DNA of 64,000 bases, taken from Senimuribacter sp049852125 (GTDB taxonomy: Bacteria; Bacillota; Clostridia; Peptostreptococcales; Anaerovoracaceae). This document shows, in pieces, positions 50,423-58,894 of this stretch. Under the pieces are notes generated by a model that was not told the DNA's origin, ran no database searches, and saw nothing but the letters and a program-made list of their open reading frames with translations. Position numbers and translations under genes: made by a program. The stretch is taken from assembly GCF_049852125.1 (NCBI RefSeq), contig NZ_CP187532.1, positions 1,550,001 through 1,614,000 on the forward strand, read 5' to 3'. Positions within the stretch are counted from its first letter, which is position 1, and each line of letters starts with the position of its first letter.

Positions 50423-50452
50423 GATACAGATTATTCTCTCCTCATGGGTTTT
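50414..50452 (-). promoter_or_regulatory. Hairpin enclosing the ylbJ ribosome site and start
   Basis: AAAACCCATGA (50414-50424) and TCATGGGTTTT (50442-50452) are perfect 11-bp arms. In the minus-strand mRNA the loop holds GGAGAG and the 3' arm holds the ylbJ ATG. It could act as a weak terminator of the upstream gene or gate ylbJ translation. Confidence 0.6.
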
Positions 50453-50476
50453 ATGTCACTGCGCTGTAAATACTAG

Positions 50477-51031
50477 TTATTCTTCCTCGCTTCTCATAAC
50501 TACCTCGTCCTGGCCGTTCTGCGTACGGTAAGCCATCTCCTTGATTTCATCACGATTGCTCTGCAGTACGCCGCCGATCTCCTGGAAGGATTTTTCCAGG
50601 CTTGTGTACATTTCGCCAAAATACTTCATATTCAGCTCGTCCATCCTGGCCTGCATATCGTAAAGCATCTTATCTACATAATCATATGTACGCATTTTCA
50701 AAACCTTAGCATAATCCTCGGCATCTTTTTGAATACCTTCAGCCATCTTCTGCGCCCGCAAGGTGATATCATCCGTCTCAACCAGATAATCAGCCTGCTT
50801 CTTTGCTTCTACGATAATCTTTTCGTATTCGCCTTTCGCTTCTGTCAAAATCCGTTCCTTCTCGTCCTTCACCCATTTTGCCTGTTGTACATCATCCGGG
50901 AGGCTCAATCTGATTTCCCTAACGATCTCAAGCAATTCATTTGCATCTACCATGATCTTGCCGGTCAATGGCAAGCCAGGGGCAGTATCGACGATATCTT
51001 CAATTTCTTCTAATAATTCTAATACTGTCAT
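50477..51031 (-). CDS. Coiled-coil protein, DivIVA/ATP-synthase-b-like, unknown function
   Basis: A 184-residue acidic, cytosolic, almost fully helical protein. Residues 1-50 form a short N-terminal helical unit (VLELLEEIEDIVDTAPGLPL; VDANELLEIVREIRLSLPDD), and residues about 58-170 are a long heptad-rich coil (ERILTEAKGEYEKIIVEAK; MLYDMQARMDELNMKYFGEM). Such proteins beside coaD are often labelled ATPase or V-type subunit H-like in Clostridia, without evidence of function. The start follows AGGAGGATCAA; it is 9 bases after coaD. A structural or scaffold role is a guess. Confidence 0.8.
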   Translation of the reverse strand: MTVLELLEEIEDIVDTAPGLPLTGKIMVDANELLEIVREIRLSLPDDVQQAKWVKDEKERILTEAKGEYEKIIVEAKKQADYLVETDDITLRAQKMAEGIQKDAEDYAKVLKMRTYDYVDKMLYDMQARMDELNMKYFGEMYTSLEKSFQEIGGVLQSNRDEIKEMAYRTQNGQDEVVMRSEEE

Positions 51032-51040
51032 TTGATCCTC

Positions 51041-51526
51041 CTATTTCCTGCTGTACTTTTCCTTAATTTTTTCTAAAATCAGCGGCGGTACCAGACCGGA
51101 TACACTGCCTCCCAAAGATACGACTTCTTTAATCATACTGGAACTGATGAATGAATATCTTGGACTCGTCATCAAAAATACTGACTCAATACCTTTATCA
51201 AAAAGACATGCGTTCATCTGCGCCATTTGAATTTCGTATTCAAAATCTGATGTAGCTCTAAGTCCTCTTACTACGGCGTCAAAATGATTCTGGTTAACAT
51301 AATCAGCCAGAAGTCCTTCGAAGGAATCTACGCGTATATTAGGCAGATCGCCAGTAACCTCTTGAATCATAGCAACGCGTTCTTCTCTGGTAAACAGAGG
51401 ATTCTTATTGGGATTTACAATCACCCCAACGACCAATTCATCGAACATCTTCGACGCTCTGGTAATAATATCTAAATGACCGTTGGTCATAGGGTCGAAA
51501 GAGCCCGTATACAATGCTCGCTTCAT
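51041..51526 (-). CDS. coaD: Phosphopantetheine adenylyltransferase
   Basis: CoaD makes dephospho-CoA from phosphopantetheine and ATP. The 161-residue protein begins with the nucleotidyltransferase loop YTGSFDPMTNGHLDII near 6-21, has VRGLRATSDFEYEIQMAQMN near 87-106 and the second ATP motif YSFISSSMIKEV near 125-136. Length and motifs are standard. It overlaps rsmD by 4 bases. Confidence 0.97.
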   Translation of the reverse strand: MKRALYTGSFDPMTNGHLDIITRASKMFDELVVGVIVNPNKNPLFTREERVAMIQEVTGDLPNIRVDSFEGLLADYVNQNHFDAVVRGLRATSDFEYEIQMAQMNACLFDKGIESVFLMTSPRYSFISSSMIKEVVSLGGSVSGLVPPLILEKIKEKYSRK

Positions 51527-52110
51527 TCCGCTTCTTCCTCTCCTTCTTGATCTCCTGCGCCAGCGTCGTCTGTTCGTCGGTAAATGCTCACCATAATTCG
51601 TCCATATCTCCGTTCCTTGGTTTTTTCCAACCGTCCAACCTTCCGCGGCATCTCATCTTGCACACCGTGCTCTGCTAATATTATACCTTCCTCACTCAAT
51701 AAATCAAGGGAATCTATGAGCGCAAGGCAATTTTCATAAAGTCCTGCCTGGTACGGCGGATCTAAAAAAAAGATATCCGCCTGCTCGCGAATTCTCGCAA
51801 GGCACTTGCTGTAATCCCCTGCCAGCACAATGGCTTTATCCTCCGCGTGACACTTTTGAATATTCAACTTAGCGAGCTGCAGACTATCTCTGCTGTTATC
51901 ACAAAAATAGCAACGCCGCGCGCCTCTGGACAAAGCTTCCAGTCCTAAATTTCCTGTTCCTGTGAATAAATCCACACAAACCGCATCATAAGTATCCTGC
52001 ATTAAGATATTGAAAACAGCTTCTTTTACTTTATCTGTCGTCGGTCGGATATCATCGCCTCGAGGCGTCTCTAATTTACGTCCTCTATATGCTCCTGTAA
52101 TAATTCTCAT
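51523..52110 (-). CDS. rsmD: 16S rRNA guanine-966 N2 methyltransferase
   Basis: RsmD methylates G966 of 16S rRNA. The 195-residue protein has RIITGAYRGRKLETP at the start, the SAM loop CVDLFTGTGNLGLEALSRGA near 45-64 and the catalytic motif IFFLDPPYQAGLYE near 112-125 (DPPY). It is followed by coaD, the conserved rsmD-coaD order. Confidence 0.96.
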   Translation of the reverse strand: MRIITGAYRGRKLETPRGDDIRPTTDKVKEAVFNILMQDTYDAVCVDLFTGTGNLGLEALSRGARRCYFCDNSRDSLQLAKLNIQKCHAEDKAIVLAGDYSKCLARIREQADIFFLDPPYQAGLYENCLALIDSLDLLSEEGIILAEHGVQDEMPRKVGRLEKTKERRYGRIMVSIYRRTDDAGAGDQEGEEEAE

Positions 52111-52295
52111 ATATTATGATCCTCATTTCTGCCGTCTTTTTTCTTGCAGCGATTTTATCACGCTCTATCTATAGTAGTATAACAGAAAGACTGGATATTC
52201 GCAATGAAAAAGAAACCTGCGCTTAACCAAAATTTACAAGACATAGAAACCTTCTTCCGGGTTAAATTAATAACGTAAACAGGAGGTGAAAACAA

Positions 52296-52514
52296 ATGAG
52301 CAACAACAATAACAACAACAGTTTACAGCAGATGGGTATCAATGTAAAACCTGCATTGAACAATCTGAAGACAGAAGTTGCAAATGAGCTGGGTATGTCC
52401 AACTACGAGCAGACTGACAAGGGTAACCTGACTGCAAGACAGAACGGTTATGTCGGTGGTTATATGACCAAGAAGCTCGTTGAGATGGCTGAAAAGCAGT
52501 TATCCGGCAAATAA
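52296..52514 (+). CDS. Alpha/beta-type small acid-soluble spore protein
   Basis: A 72-residue DNA-coating spore protein made in the forespore. After a poly-Asn start it has KTEVANELGMSNY near 25-37, which contains the germination-protease site region, and GNLTARQNGYVGGYMTKKLV near 43-62, the hallmark of the family. The ribosome site AGGAGGTGA is strong. It is monocistronic on the plus strand. I did not find a clear sigma-G promoter in the gap before it. Confidence 0.96.
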   Translation: MSNNNNNNSLQQMGINVKPALNNLKTEVANELGMSNYEQTDKGNLTARQNGYVGGYMTKKLVEMAEKQLSGK

Positions 52515-52552
52515 GCAAAGTCTATAACGACAATTTGTAACCAATGTTAGAG

Positions 52553-52590
52553 AAGGGGCTGTCTCAATTCATTTTGAGATGGTCCTTTTT
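52553..52590 (+). terminator. Terminator of the SASP gene
   Basis: TCTCAA (52562-52567) and TTGAGA (52574-52579) with outer imperfect pairing GGGGCTG/TGGTCC, then TTTTT. Confidence 0.8.
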
Positions 52591-52615
52591 CATTTAAGAT
52601 ATCCGGTTTTCACTG

Positions 52616-54658
52616 TTATAATTCCAACCGGATATCCTCTCCAAACATCTTTTGAACCCTTTTTTTCAATTGGTGCATATCAGCCCGTTCCAGCTGTGGA
52701 TCAGAATCAATGATCTTCTTCGCAGCGTCCTTAGCTTTTTCTAAAACGTCCCCATGACGTACCAGATCGCTGATCTGCATTTGGGGTAAGCCATGCTGCC
52801 TTGTTCCGAAAATTTCTCCGGGGCCTCGCAGCTGCAAATCAGCCTCCGCAATCTCAAAGCCATCGGACGTATCGCACATAATGCCGCACCGCTGCCTGGC
52901 GATTTCACTGTCACTGCCGCAGATCAGAAAACAATATGACTGCTCGCTGCCGCGTCCTACTCTGCCTCGCAGCTGATGAAGCTGTGCCAGACCAAATCGT
53001 TCTGCATTTTCGATAACCATAACCGCAGCGTTAGGCACATTGATTCCTACTTCAATCACTACTGTTGATACTAATACGTCTATATATCCTTTTTCAAATT
53101 CGTTCATAATGAAGTCTTTTTCATCCTGCTTCATAGCGCCATGAACCAAAGCAACGGAAAAGCCTTCCAACAATCTGGTCAGCTCAGCAAAGAGTTCTTC
53201 TGCTGATTTCGCATCTATCTTTTCTGACTCCTCGATTAGCGGCGCTACAACATAGGCCTGCCTGCCCTGCTGTAGCTGCTTCTTTACAAATCCATATACC
53301 TTTCGACGTCCTTCCATATCTGTTTGCGTCGTTTTTATGGGAATTCTTCCCTTTGGCATCGTACGAACCTGCGAAATATCCAGATCACCGTACAAAATTA
53401 CTGCCAGAGTTCTTGGAATCGGCGTTGCAGTCATAACCAATATATTAGGATTCTCCCCTTTTTTCGTTAACAAGCTTCGCTGATTCACACCAAAACGATG
53501 CTGTTCATCAGTAATGACCATGCCGAGATTTTTAAACGCAACATCAGGTTGAATCACAGCATGCGTTCCCACCAACACCTGTATTTCACCCTCGGCCAAT
53601 TTTTCCAGTACCTTTTTCTTTTCGGCCGTTTTCATACTGCTGCACAGCAGACCTACTGAAATACCATAAGGAGCGAAATCCTTTGTCAAAGACTGCAGAT
53701 GCTGTTTTGCCAAAAGCTCTGTAGGCGCCATCATTACGCTCTGATACCCACTCTTTGCTGTGGCAAACATAGCCAGCTCGGCTAATACAGTCTTTCCTGA
53801 ACCTACGTCTCCCTGAATCAAACGATTCATAACCCTATCGCTGTTCATATCGCCGCATATATCGGCCCATGCCGCTTGTTGTCCTTCTGTTAAAGAAAAA
53901 GGAAGGCCCTCCATAAACGGCTTTGCCAGCTTGCCGTCGACGATCGTGCCGTCCCGATCCTTACGACTGTCATTACGAATATAAAAAAGTCCCGTCTCTA
54001 ATGTAAAAAGTTCTTCAAAGATCAACCGGAATTTGCCTTCCAGCATCTGACGGCTGTCTTTTGGGAAGTGAATATTTCCAATTGCATATGCAGGATCAGC
54101 CAGTCTGTATTCTTCAGCTATACCGTTGGGAAGCCATTCATCCAATGCATCATACAAGTCCCGTACCTGCAGCTGCAGCTTCCTCATTTCATTTTGAGAA
54201 ACACCCGAAATAGGAGGATACACTGGAATAATACCTCGAACATCCGCCGGATCTCCCGTCCTGTGAAATTCAGGATGCACCATCTGCAAACGATCAAAAT
54301 TGGCTGTAACCCGTCCGTAAAAGGTATACGTTTGGTTAATATTGAACAGGTTAGCAATATAACGTCCGTTAAAAAAAAGCACTTCTATCGTTCCCGTCTC
54401 ATCACTGACTAAAAGAGACAACGGCGTGTTCTTTTTATACGGATTGCCACTGTAACGGCGAGAGAGAATACGTCCGGAAATTAAAACATCTTTACCTGGA
54501 GTCAATTTGTCTATTGAAATAATTTCCCTGCGATCCTCATACTTTCTCGGAAAAAAATACAGAAGATCCTGCAGCGTACAGATTCCACAGGCTGCCAGAT
54601 TTTCCGCCTTCTTAGGACCTACTCCTTTGAGGGTTTTCACACTGTCATTTAGCTGCAT
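52616..54658 (-). CDS. recG: ATP-dependent DNA helicase RecG
   Basis: RecG remodels stalled forks and branched DNA. The 680-residue protein has an N-terminal OB-type wedge domain (about 55-150), Walker A LIQGDVGSGKTVLAELAMFA near 282-301, the DEQH box ITDEQHRFGVNQR near 385-397, LRGRVGRGSEQSYCFLI near 560-576 and the terminal TRG region (ADLQLRGPGEIFGTRQHGLP). Its start overlaps the asp23-like gene by 14 bases. Confidence 0.97.
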   Translation of the reverse strand: MQLNDSVKTLKGVGPKKAENLAACGICTLQDLLYFFPRKYEDRREIISIDKLTPGKDVLISGRILSRRYSGNPYKKNTPLSLLVSDETGTIEVLFFNGRYIANLFNINQTYTFYGRVTANFDRLQMVHPEFHRTGDPADVRGIIPVYPPISGVSQNEMRKLQLQVRDLYDALDEWLPNGIAEEYRLADPAYAIGNIHFPKDSRQMLEGKFRLIFEELFTLETGLFYIRNDSRKDRDGTIVDGKLAKPFMEGLPFSLTEGQQAAWADICGDMNSDRVMNRLIQGDVGSGKTVLAELAMFATAKSGYQSVMMAPTELLAKQHLQSLTKDFAPYGISVGLLCSSMKTAEKKKVLEKLAEGEIQVLVGTHAVIQPDVAFKNLGMVITDEQHRFGVNQRSLLTKKGENPNILVMTATPIPRTLAVILYGDLDISQVRTMPKGRIPIKTTQTDMEGRRKVYGFVKKQLQQGRQAYVVAPLIEESEKIDAKSAEELFAELTRLLEGFSVALVHGAMKQDEKDFIMNEFEKGYIDVLVSTVVIEVGINVPNAAVMVIENAERFGLAQLHQLRGRVGRGSEQSYCFLICGSDSEIARQRCGIMCDTSDGFEIAEADLQLRGPGEIFGTRQHGLPQMQISDLVRHGDVLEKAKDAAKKIIDSDPQLERADMHQLKKRVQKMFGEDIRLEL

Positions 54659-55061
54659 AACTCTTAATTACCTCTAAATTTCTTCTGGCGATCTGCCGTG
54701 ACCTGACGCCCGTGATACGAATTTTAATCTGATTAGGATATTTCCCCTGCTTCTGATAAATCACTTCTGCGATATAGTCTGCCACAGCATCCGTAATGCG
54801 CCGGATACCGCTGCCAAACTGAATAATAACAGAGAACTCTAAATCGATAGAGGTTCCATCCATGCTGCGCTCTGCTTCAACATACCCAGCATAATCCGCC
54901 GCATTGACCTTTTGATCGCCGCCAATCTGCCTGCCGCGTCTAGTAGCCGGCCAAACCTTTCCTTTACAAATATCCTGCTCAAAGGATTCTAAAATAATCT
55001 GAGCAAAAATTGCATTAGAAATGGAAATTGTTCCAAGCTTTGTTTCTCTGGATACAGTCAC
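54645..55061 (-). CDS. Asp23/Gls24 family envelope stress protein
   Basis: A 138-residue protein of the Asp23/Gls24 family. Typical are GTISISNAIFAQIILESFEQ near 10-29 and a C-terminal alpha/beta repeat (EFSVIIQFGSGIRRITDAVA; VIYQKQGKYPNQIKIRITGV). The start is taken as GTG at 55061 because GAGGTGATC, a strong anti-16S match, lies just upstream; GTG at 55070 is inside that site. In many Firmicutes this gene is followed by the fatty acid kinase fakA (DAK domain) before recG; here recG overlaps it directly and fakA is missing. Confidence 0.9.
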   Translation of the reverse strand: MTVSRETKLGTISISNAIFAQIILESFEQDICKGKVWPATRRGRQIGGDQKVNAADYAGYVEAERSMDGTSIDLEFSVIIQFGSGIRRITDAVADYIAEVIYQKQGKYPNQIKIRITGVRSRQIARRNLEVIKSYAAK

Positions 55062-55139
55062 TGTGATCACCTCTCCCTTTTCAAGCTATCTATAGTTTAC
55101 CTTCACTGAGAATCTATCGCAAGCTTTTTCTGTCACATT

Positions 55140-55165
55140 TGCTATCTTTCTCGCATAAGATAGCA
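55140..55165 (+). promoter_or_regulatory. Hairpin touching the ribosome site of the 60-residue protein gene
   Basis: TGCTATCTT (55140-55148) and AAGATAGCA (55157-55165) are perfect 9-bp arms with an 8-base loop; the AGAGGTGA ribosome site starts at the last base of the second arm. Confidence 0.55.
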
Positions 55166-55177
55166 GAGGTGAAGATT

Positions 55178-55360
55178 ATGGGGAATTATAAAAAGAAAAA
55201 ACCGATCTGCAATTATAAGGAAGCCAAAGATATTGGCTTTGTTCTCATCGTATTCGGCGTGGTAACGGTATGCGCTTTTTTTCTGCCGCCAAAGGCATGG
55301 ATACTTCTCCTTGGCGCAGTTCTGGTAATTTGCGGTATTACGCTGCTTAGCCGAGGTTAA
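55178..55360 (+). CDS. Small two-helix membrane protein, unknown function
   Basis: A 60-residue protein starting MGNYKKKKPICNYKEAKDIG at 55178, with AGAGGTGA upstream; a longer frame from 55139 would start before the hairpin. A Lys-rich cytoplasmic N-terminus is followed by two hydrophobic helices (IGFVLIVFGVVTVCAFFL, about 19-36, and WILLLGAVLVICGITLL, about 41-57) in a hairpin. No family is recognised. It is transcribed opposite to its neighbours and lies before a repeat-rich gap. The good ribosome site and membrane pattern argue that it is real. Confidence 0.65.
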   Translation: MGNYKKKKPICNYKEAKDIGFVLIVFGVVTVCAFFLPPKAWILLLGAVLVICGITLLSRG

Positions 55361-55371
55361 AGGCTCACTAT

Positions 55372-55423
55372 TTGACCTACCTACGGCTCACCCTGCGCTA
55401 ACGCTTGGCTTCGCCGGGTTAGG
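55372..55423. repeat. Intergenic repeat family B, copy 1
   Basis: A 52-bp unit, TTGACCTACCTACGGCTCAC onward, identical to 55578-55629 except for one C/T. It contains the imperfect palindrome ACCCTGCGC...CGCCGGGTT. Confidence 0.85.
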
Positions 55424-55577
55424 CGCGCCGTAGCTTGCATCCAATCAAACATCGTTCTCCAACCTCGTTTTCTTGGGCAAGCCTCGCGTTTTATGTACCT
55501 ATCCCAATTCGCTCTGCGAATTGTTGGAAGGTACTATACAGGAATTGCCCAGCTTTAGCTGGAATGCAATTCTTCAG

Positions 55578-55629
55578 TTGACCTACCTACGGCTCACCCT
55601 GCGCTAACGCTTGGCTTCGCTGGGTTAGG
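55578..55629. repeat. Intergenic repeat family B, copy 2
   Basis: 51 of 52 bases identical to 55372-55423, same orientation, starts 206 bases apart. The core GCGCTAAC...TTCGC also resembles GCGCTAAC...TTCGC at 49371-49390 in repeat family A copy 2. Confidence 0.85.
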
Positions 55630-55635
55630 TCATAA

Positions 55636-55663
55636 ACAAAAAACCCGCTCAAGGCGGGCTTTG
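55636..55663 (-). terminator. Terminator of rpmB
   Basis: Minus strand CCCGC-CTTGA-GCGGG followed by TTTTTTG, just after the rpmB stop. Confidence 0.9.
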
Positions 55664-55678
55664 CTTTCTGTATCCAAC

Positions 55679-55870
55679 TTAGATGGCACGGTTGATCTTA
55701 TTAGATCTGATACATCTTGTGCATACGTTTGCTCTTCTTACTGTACCGTTGTCGTTGATTCTTACAGTCTGAATGTTAGCATTCCACTTTCTTCTAGTGT
55801 GTCTGTTGGAATGGGATACACTGTTTCCGGAAACCTGTCCCTTTCCGCAAATCTCACATTTTCTTGACAT
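55679..55870 (-). CDS. rpmB: 50S ribosomal protein L28
   Basis: A 63-residue L28 starting MSRKCEICGKGQVSGNSVSH after AAAGGAGGTG. Cys pairs CEICG and CTRCIRSNK make a zinc-binding form. NRHTRRKWNANIQ is the family RNA-binding stretch. It has its own near-consensus promoter and terminator, so it is a monocistronic unit. Confidence 0.97.
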   Translation of the reverse strand: MSRKCEICGKGQVSGNSVSHSNRHTRRKWNANIQTVRINDNGTVRRANVCTRCIRSNKINRAI

Positions 55871-55947
55871 CTACCGCACCTCCTTTAATATCTTAAGCGT
55901 ATAGCATTTCTTCATAATTCGTTCTTTTGTCACATCGAACAAGCGAT

Positions 55948-55976
55948 ATTATATCATCATTTCATCTCTGTTACAA
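55948..55976 (-). promoter_or_regulatory. Promoter of rpmB
   Basis: Minus strand TTGTAA (55976-55971), 17-base spacer, TATAAT (55953-55948), leaving a leader of about 70 bases. Confidence 0.7.
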
Positions 55977-55995
55977 GCTTTTTTTCAAAAATCAG

Positions 55996-56529
55996 TCAGA
56001 ATTTTTCTGCCAACGAAACTTTTCCCGTCTCCCATGTGCGAACAAGATCAATCGGACGCTGATTTCTGCTGCCTCTGAATGCCAGTGTCAGATCTCTTTC
56101 TGACACCTCATAGCGTCCGTCCACCAATACATCAACAATATGCAGCAACTCATCTAAAGAAGCATCCTCTACGGACATATCCGTCAGTTCTTCATAGGTA
56201 TACCCTGAATACATGACGATATGAAGATTTCTCTCCTTAATTTCCTTTGCCAGAGCCAGAAAACCAGCGCTCTGACACGCAGGCTCTCCACCGCTAAAGG
56301 TTACGCCGTCCAAAAGAGGATTCTCATCAATGGCTTCCAGAATCTTATCTATACTACAATCATAACCACCGTTAAAATCATGAGTCACTGCATTGTGGCA
56401 TCCCGGACAAAGATGAGGGCACCCCTGACAAAAGACGACAAATCTGATGCCGGGTCCGTCTACGATGGACTCTCTCACGATACCTGCCAGCCGTAGCTTT
56501 CTTTCTGTATTCAAAGATTCACTGATCAT
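55996..56529 (-). CDS. nrdG: Anaerobic ribonucleotide reductase activating protein
   Basis: NrdG is the radical SAM activase that installs the glycyl radical on NrdD. The 177-residue protein has the cluster motif FCQGCPHLCPGCHN near 33-46 (C-x3-C-x2-C after an earlier Cys) and the SAM-binding GVTFSGGEPACQS near 74-86. It overlaps nrdD by 4 bases, so the pair is made together. Confidence 0.95.
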   Translation of the reverse strand: MISESLNTERKLRLAGIVRESIVDGPGIRFVVFCQGCPHLCPGCHNAVTHDFNGGYDCSIDKILEAIDENPLLDGVTFSGGEPACQSAGFLALAKEIKERNLHIVMYSGYTYEELTDMSVEDASLDELLHIVDVLVDGRYEVSERDLTLAFRGSRNQRPIDLVRTWETGKVSLAEKF

Positions 56530-58874
56530 AAAATCTCAAAACCCTCTCCAATACCGTGTTTCACTCGATCCTTTTCTTCAGAGGTCTTCGCGTCGTTCCA
56601 ATGATCCATCGTACCTACCAGATATCCGGTAATTCTCCTAATCCTCTCAAAATCCGCATTTCCATCGCCTTCTTTTCGTCCGCAGGATGGACATTCGTTA
56701 TCTATGATACCGGTATAGCCGCAGACTGGATCTCTATCCACGGGATGATTAATAGAGCCGTAGCCGATACCGCTTTCCTTCATACATCTTACAACCTTTT
56801 CAAAAGCGTCCAAATTCTTCAGAGGGTCTCCGTCCAGCTCAATATAGGAGATATGGCCGCCGTTGGTTAACGCATGGAAAGGCGCTTCCTTTTTAATCTT
56901 TTCAAAAGCGTTGATATCATAATACACCGGCACATGGAAGCTGTTAGTGTAATAGTCTCTGTCTGTAACGCCCGGAATCACGCCATACTTTTCTCTGTCA
57001 ATCCTGACAAATCTGCCGGAAAGACCTTCTGCCGGAGTTGCGATCAGCGACCAATTCAATCCCGTTTTTTTCGCTTCTTCGTCCATACGTTTGCGCATGT
57101 AAGCTACGATCTCTATACCCAGCTTTTCTGCTGCTTCGCTTTCTCCGTGATGTTCTCCTGTCAAAGCTTTCAGCGCTTCTGCCAAACCGATAAAGCCAAT
57201 CGTCAATGTACCGTGCTTCAGCACTTCTTTCACTGTGTCCTCAGGCTTCAACTTTTCAGAGTCAATCCAAATTCCCTGCCCCATCAAGAACGGGAAATTT
57301 TTCACTTTCTTCATACACTGAATTCTGTATCTTTCGTTAAGCTGGCCGATTGCAATATCTATCATGTGATCCAGTCCATCAAAGAAAATGTCTGTGTCGC
57401 CCTTGGCTTTAATAGCAAGACGCGGCAGATTAATAGATGTGAAGGATAAATTCCCTCGGCCGTAAACGATTTCACGTGAAGGATCATGAACATTTCCGAT
57501 CACTCTGGTTCTGCAGCCCATATACGCACACTCTGTCTCCGGCCTTCCCTCTCGATAATACTGCGCGTTAAACGGCGCGTCCAAGAAGGAAAAATTCGGA
57601 AACAGTCTCTTTGCAGATACCTTACATGCCAGTTTAAAGAGATCATAATTAGGATCTCCCGGATTGTAGCTAACGCCTTCCTTAACCTTGAAGATCTGGA
57701 TTGGGAAAATTGGTGTTTCACCATTTCCAAGTCCTGCTTCGGTAGCCTTCATAATACACTCCATTACCAGACGTCCTTCAGGAGAAGTATCTGTACCATA
57801 GTTCAAAGAACTGAAAGGCACCTGTGCTCCTGCTCTGGAATGCATGGTATTTAAATTATGTATCAGCGCTTCCATCGCCTGATAAGTCTTTCTTCTGATT
57901 TCCTTGTCAGAGAAACGAATGGCGATATCCTGCAGCTTCTGAATATCCGCCGGCGAATCGATCAAATTCTGTAGCAGTTTTGCTTCTGCCTCGCGATAAT
58001 TGTTGTCCCAGGCCATACACGGATAAACGCTGCATTCTTCTTCAATCTCCTTACAGATCGCTTTCGCCTTTTCGACACCGTCCTCCACACCGTGCAGACC
58101 TTCCATCAGCTTACCTAAATTCGTAGCATAAAGACGTTTGTAGGATTTTTTCACGCCAGGCGCCATGCTGTAATCGAAGTTAGGCACTGACTGTCCGCCA
58201 TGCTGGTCATTCTGATCTGATTGAATTGCAATACATGCCAAAGCAGCATAGCTTTCGATATCATTCGGCTCTCTAAGATGGCCATGACCTGTAGAAAAAC
58301 CGTTTTCTAACAGCTTAATCAGATCGATCTGACAACAGGTCATAGTCAGTGTATAGAAATCCATATCATGAATGTGAATATCTCCATTATCATGGGCCTT
58401 TGCATACTTCGGATCGATAACATACATCTTATAGAATTCCTTCGCGCCTTCTGAGCCATATTTCAGCATCGTTCCCATGGCGGTATTTCCATCTATATTC
58501 GCATTCTCCCGCTTAACATCATTATCCTTTGCTTCTTTAAAGGTTAAATCCTCGTAAATATGCATTAGCTTTGTATTCATATCACGAACTCTGGTCCGTT
58601 CTGCCCTGTACAAGATGTACTCCTTTGCAGTACGGGCATGTCCGGCTTCAATAAGTATCTTTTCAACAGCATCCTGAATCTGTTCTACAGTCGGCGTGGA
58701 ATTATGGCAAACCTCCAGCAAATACAGTTCTACCTGTCTTGCTAAATATGCAGCCATATCTCTGTCATTACCGCCCAAAACCTGCGCGGCTTTAAAAATT
58801 GCTTCAGTAATCTTTTCCACGTCAAAATGTACTGTACGTCCGTCTCTCTTGATAATTTTCGTGATATTTTCCAT
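56526..58874 (-). CDS. nrdD: Anaerobic ribonucleoside-triphosphate reductase (class III)
   Basis: NrdD makes dNTPs without oxygen. The 782-residue protein has an N-terminal ATP-cone (IIKRDGRTVHFDVEKITEAI, about 6-25), a catalytic barrel with MGCRTRVIGNVHDPS near 458-472, a C-terminal zinc site DPVCGYTGIIDNECPSCGRK near 720-740 and the glycyl radical loop RRITGYLVGTMDHWN near 746-760. An NrdR box lies upstream. The gene supports a strictly or mainly anaerobic life. Confidence 0.97.
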   Translation of the reverse strand: MENITKIIKRDGRTVHFDVEKITEAIFKAAQVLGGNDRDMAAYLARQVELYLLEVCHNSTPTVEQIQDAVEKILIEAGHARTAKEYILYRAERTRVRDMNTKLMHIYEDLTFKEAKDNDVKRENANIDGNTAMGTMLKYGSEGAKEFYKMYVIDPKYAKAHDNGDIHIHDMDFYTLTMTCCQIDLIKLLENGFSTGHGHLREPNDIESYAALACIAIQSDQNDQHGGQSVPNFDYSMAPGVKKSYKRLYATNLGKLMEGLHGVEDGVEKAKAICKEIEEECSVYPCMAWDNNYREAEAKLLQNLIDSPADIQKLQDIAIRFSDKEIRRKTYQAMEALIHNLNTMHSRAGAQVPFSSLNYGTDTSPEGRLVMECIMKATEAGLGNGETPIFPIQIFKVKEGVSYNPGDPNYDLFKLACKVSAKRLFPNFSFLDAPFNAQYYREGRPETECAYMGCRTRVIGNVHDPSREIVYGRGNLSFTSINLPRLAIKAKGDTDIFFDGLDHMIDIAIGQLNERYRIQCMKKVKNFPFLMGQGIWIDSEKLKPEDTVKEVLKHGTLTIGFIGLAEALKALTGEHHGESEAAEKLGIEIVAYMRKRMDEEAKKTGLNWSLIATPAEGLSGRFVRIDREKYGVIPGVTDRDYYTNSFHVPVYYDINAFEKIKKEAPFHALTNGGHISYIELDGDPLKNLDAFEKVVRCMKESGIGYGSINHPVDRDPVCGYTGIIDNECPSCGRKEGDGNADFERIRRITGYLVGTMDHWNDAKTSEEKDRVKHGIGEGFEIL

Positions 58875-58894
58875 GATTTTGTATCTCCTTCAAA

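Larger units (their letters stand above)
55361..55678. other. 318-base gap without gene, filled with palindromic repeats
   Basis: It holds two 52-bp direct repeats (family B), the small hairpins AATTCGCTCTGCGAATT (55506-55522) and, between the repeats, GAATTGC...GCAATTC (55552-55572) enclosing AGCTTTAGCT, and the rpmB terminator at the right end. No reading frame of note is seen. Confidence 0.8.

Noticed and set aside
56874..57449. A 191-residue open frame on the plus strand opposite nrdD
   Set aside because: The nrdD frame contains all catalytic motifs here. The opposite frame shows no domain or start signal.
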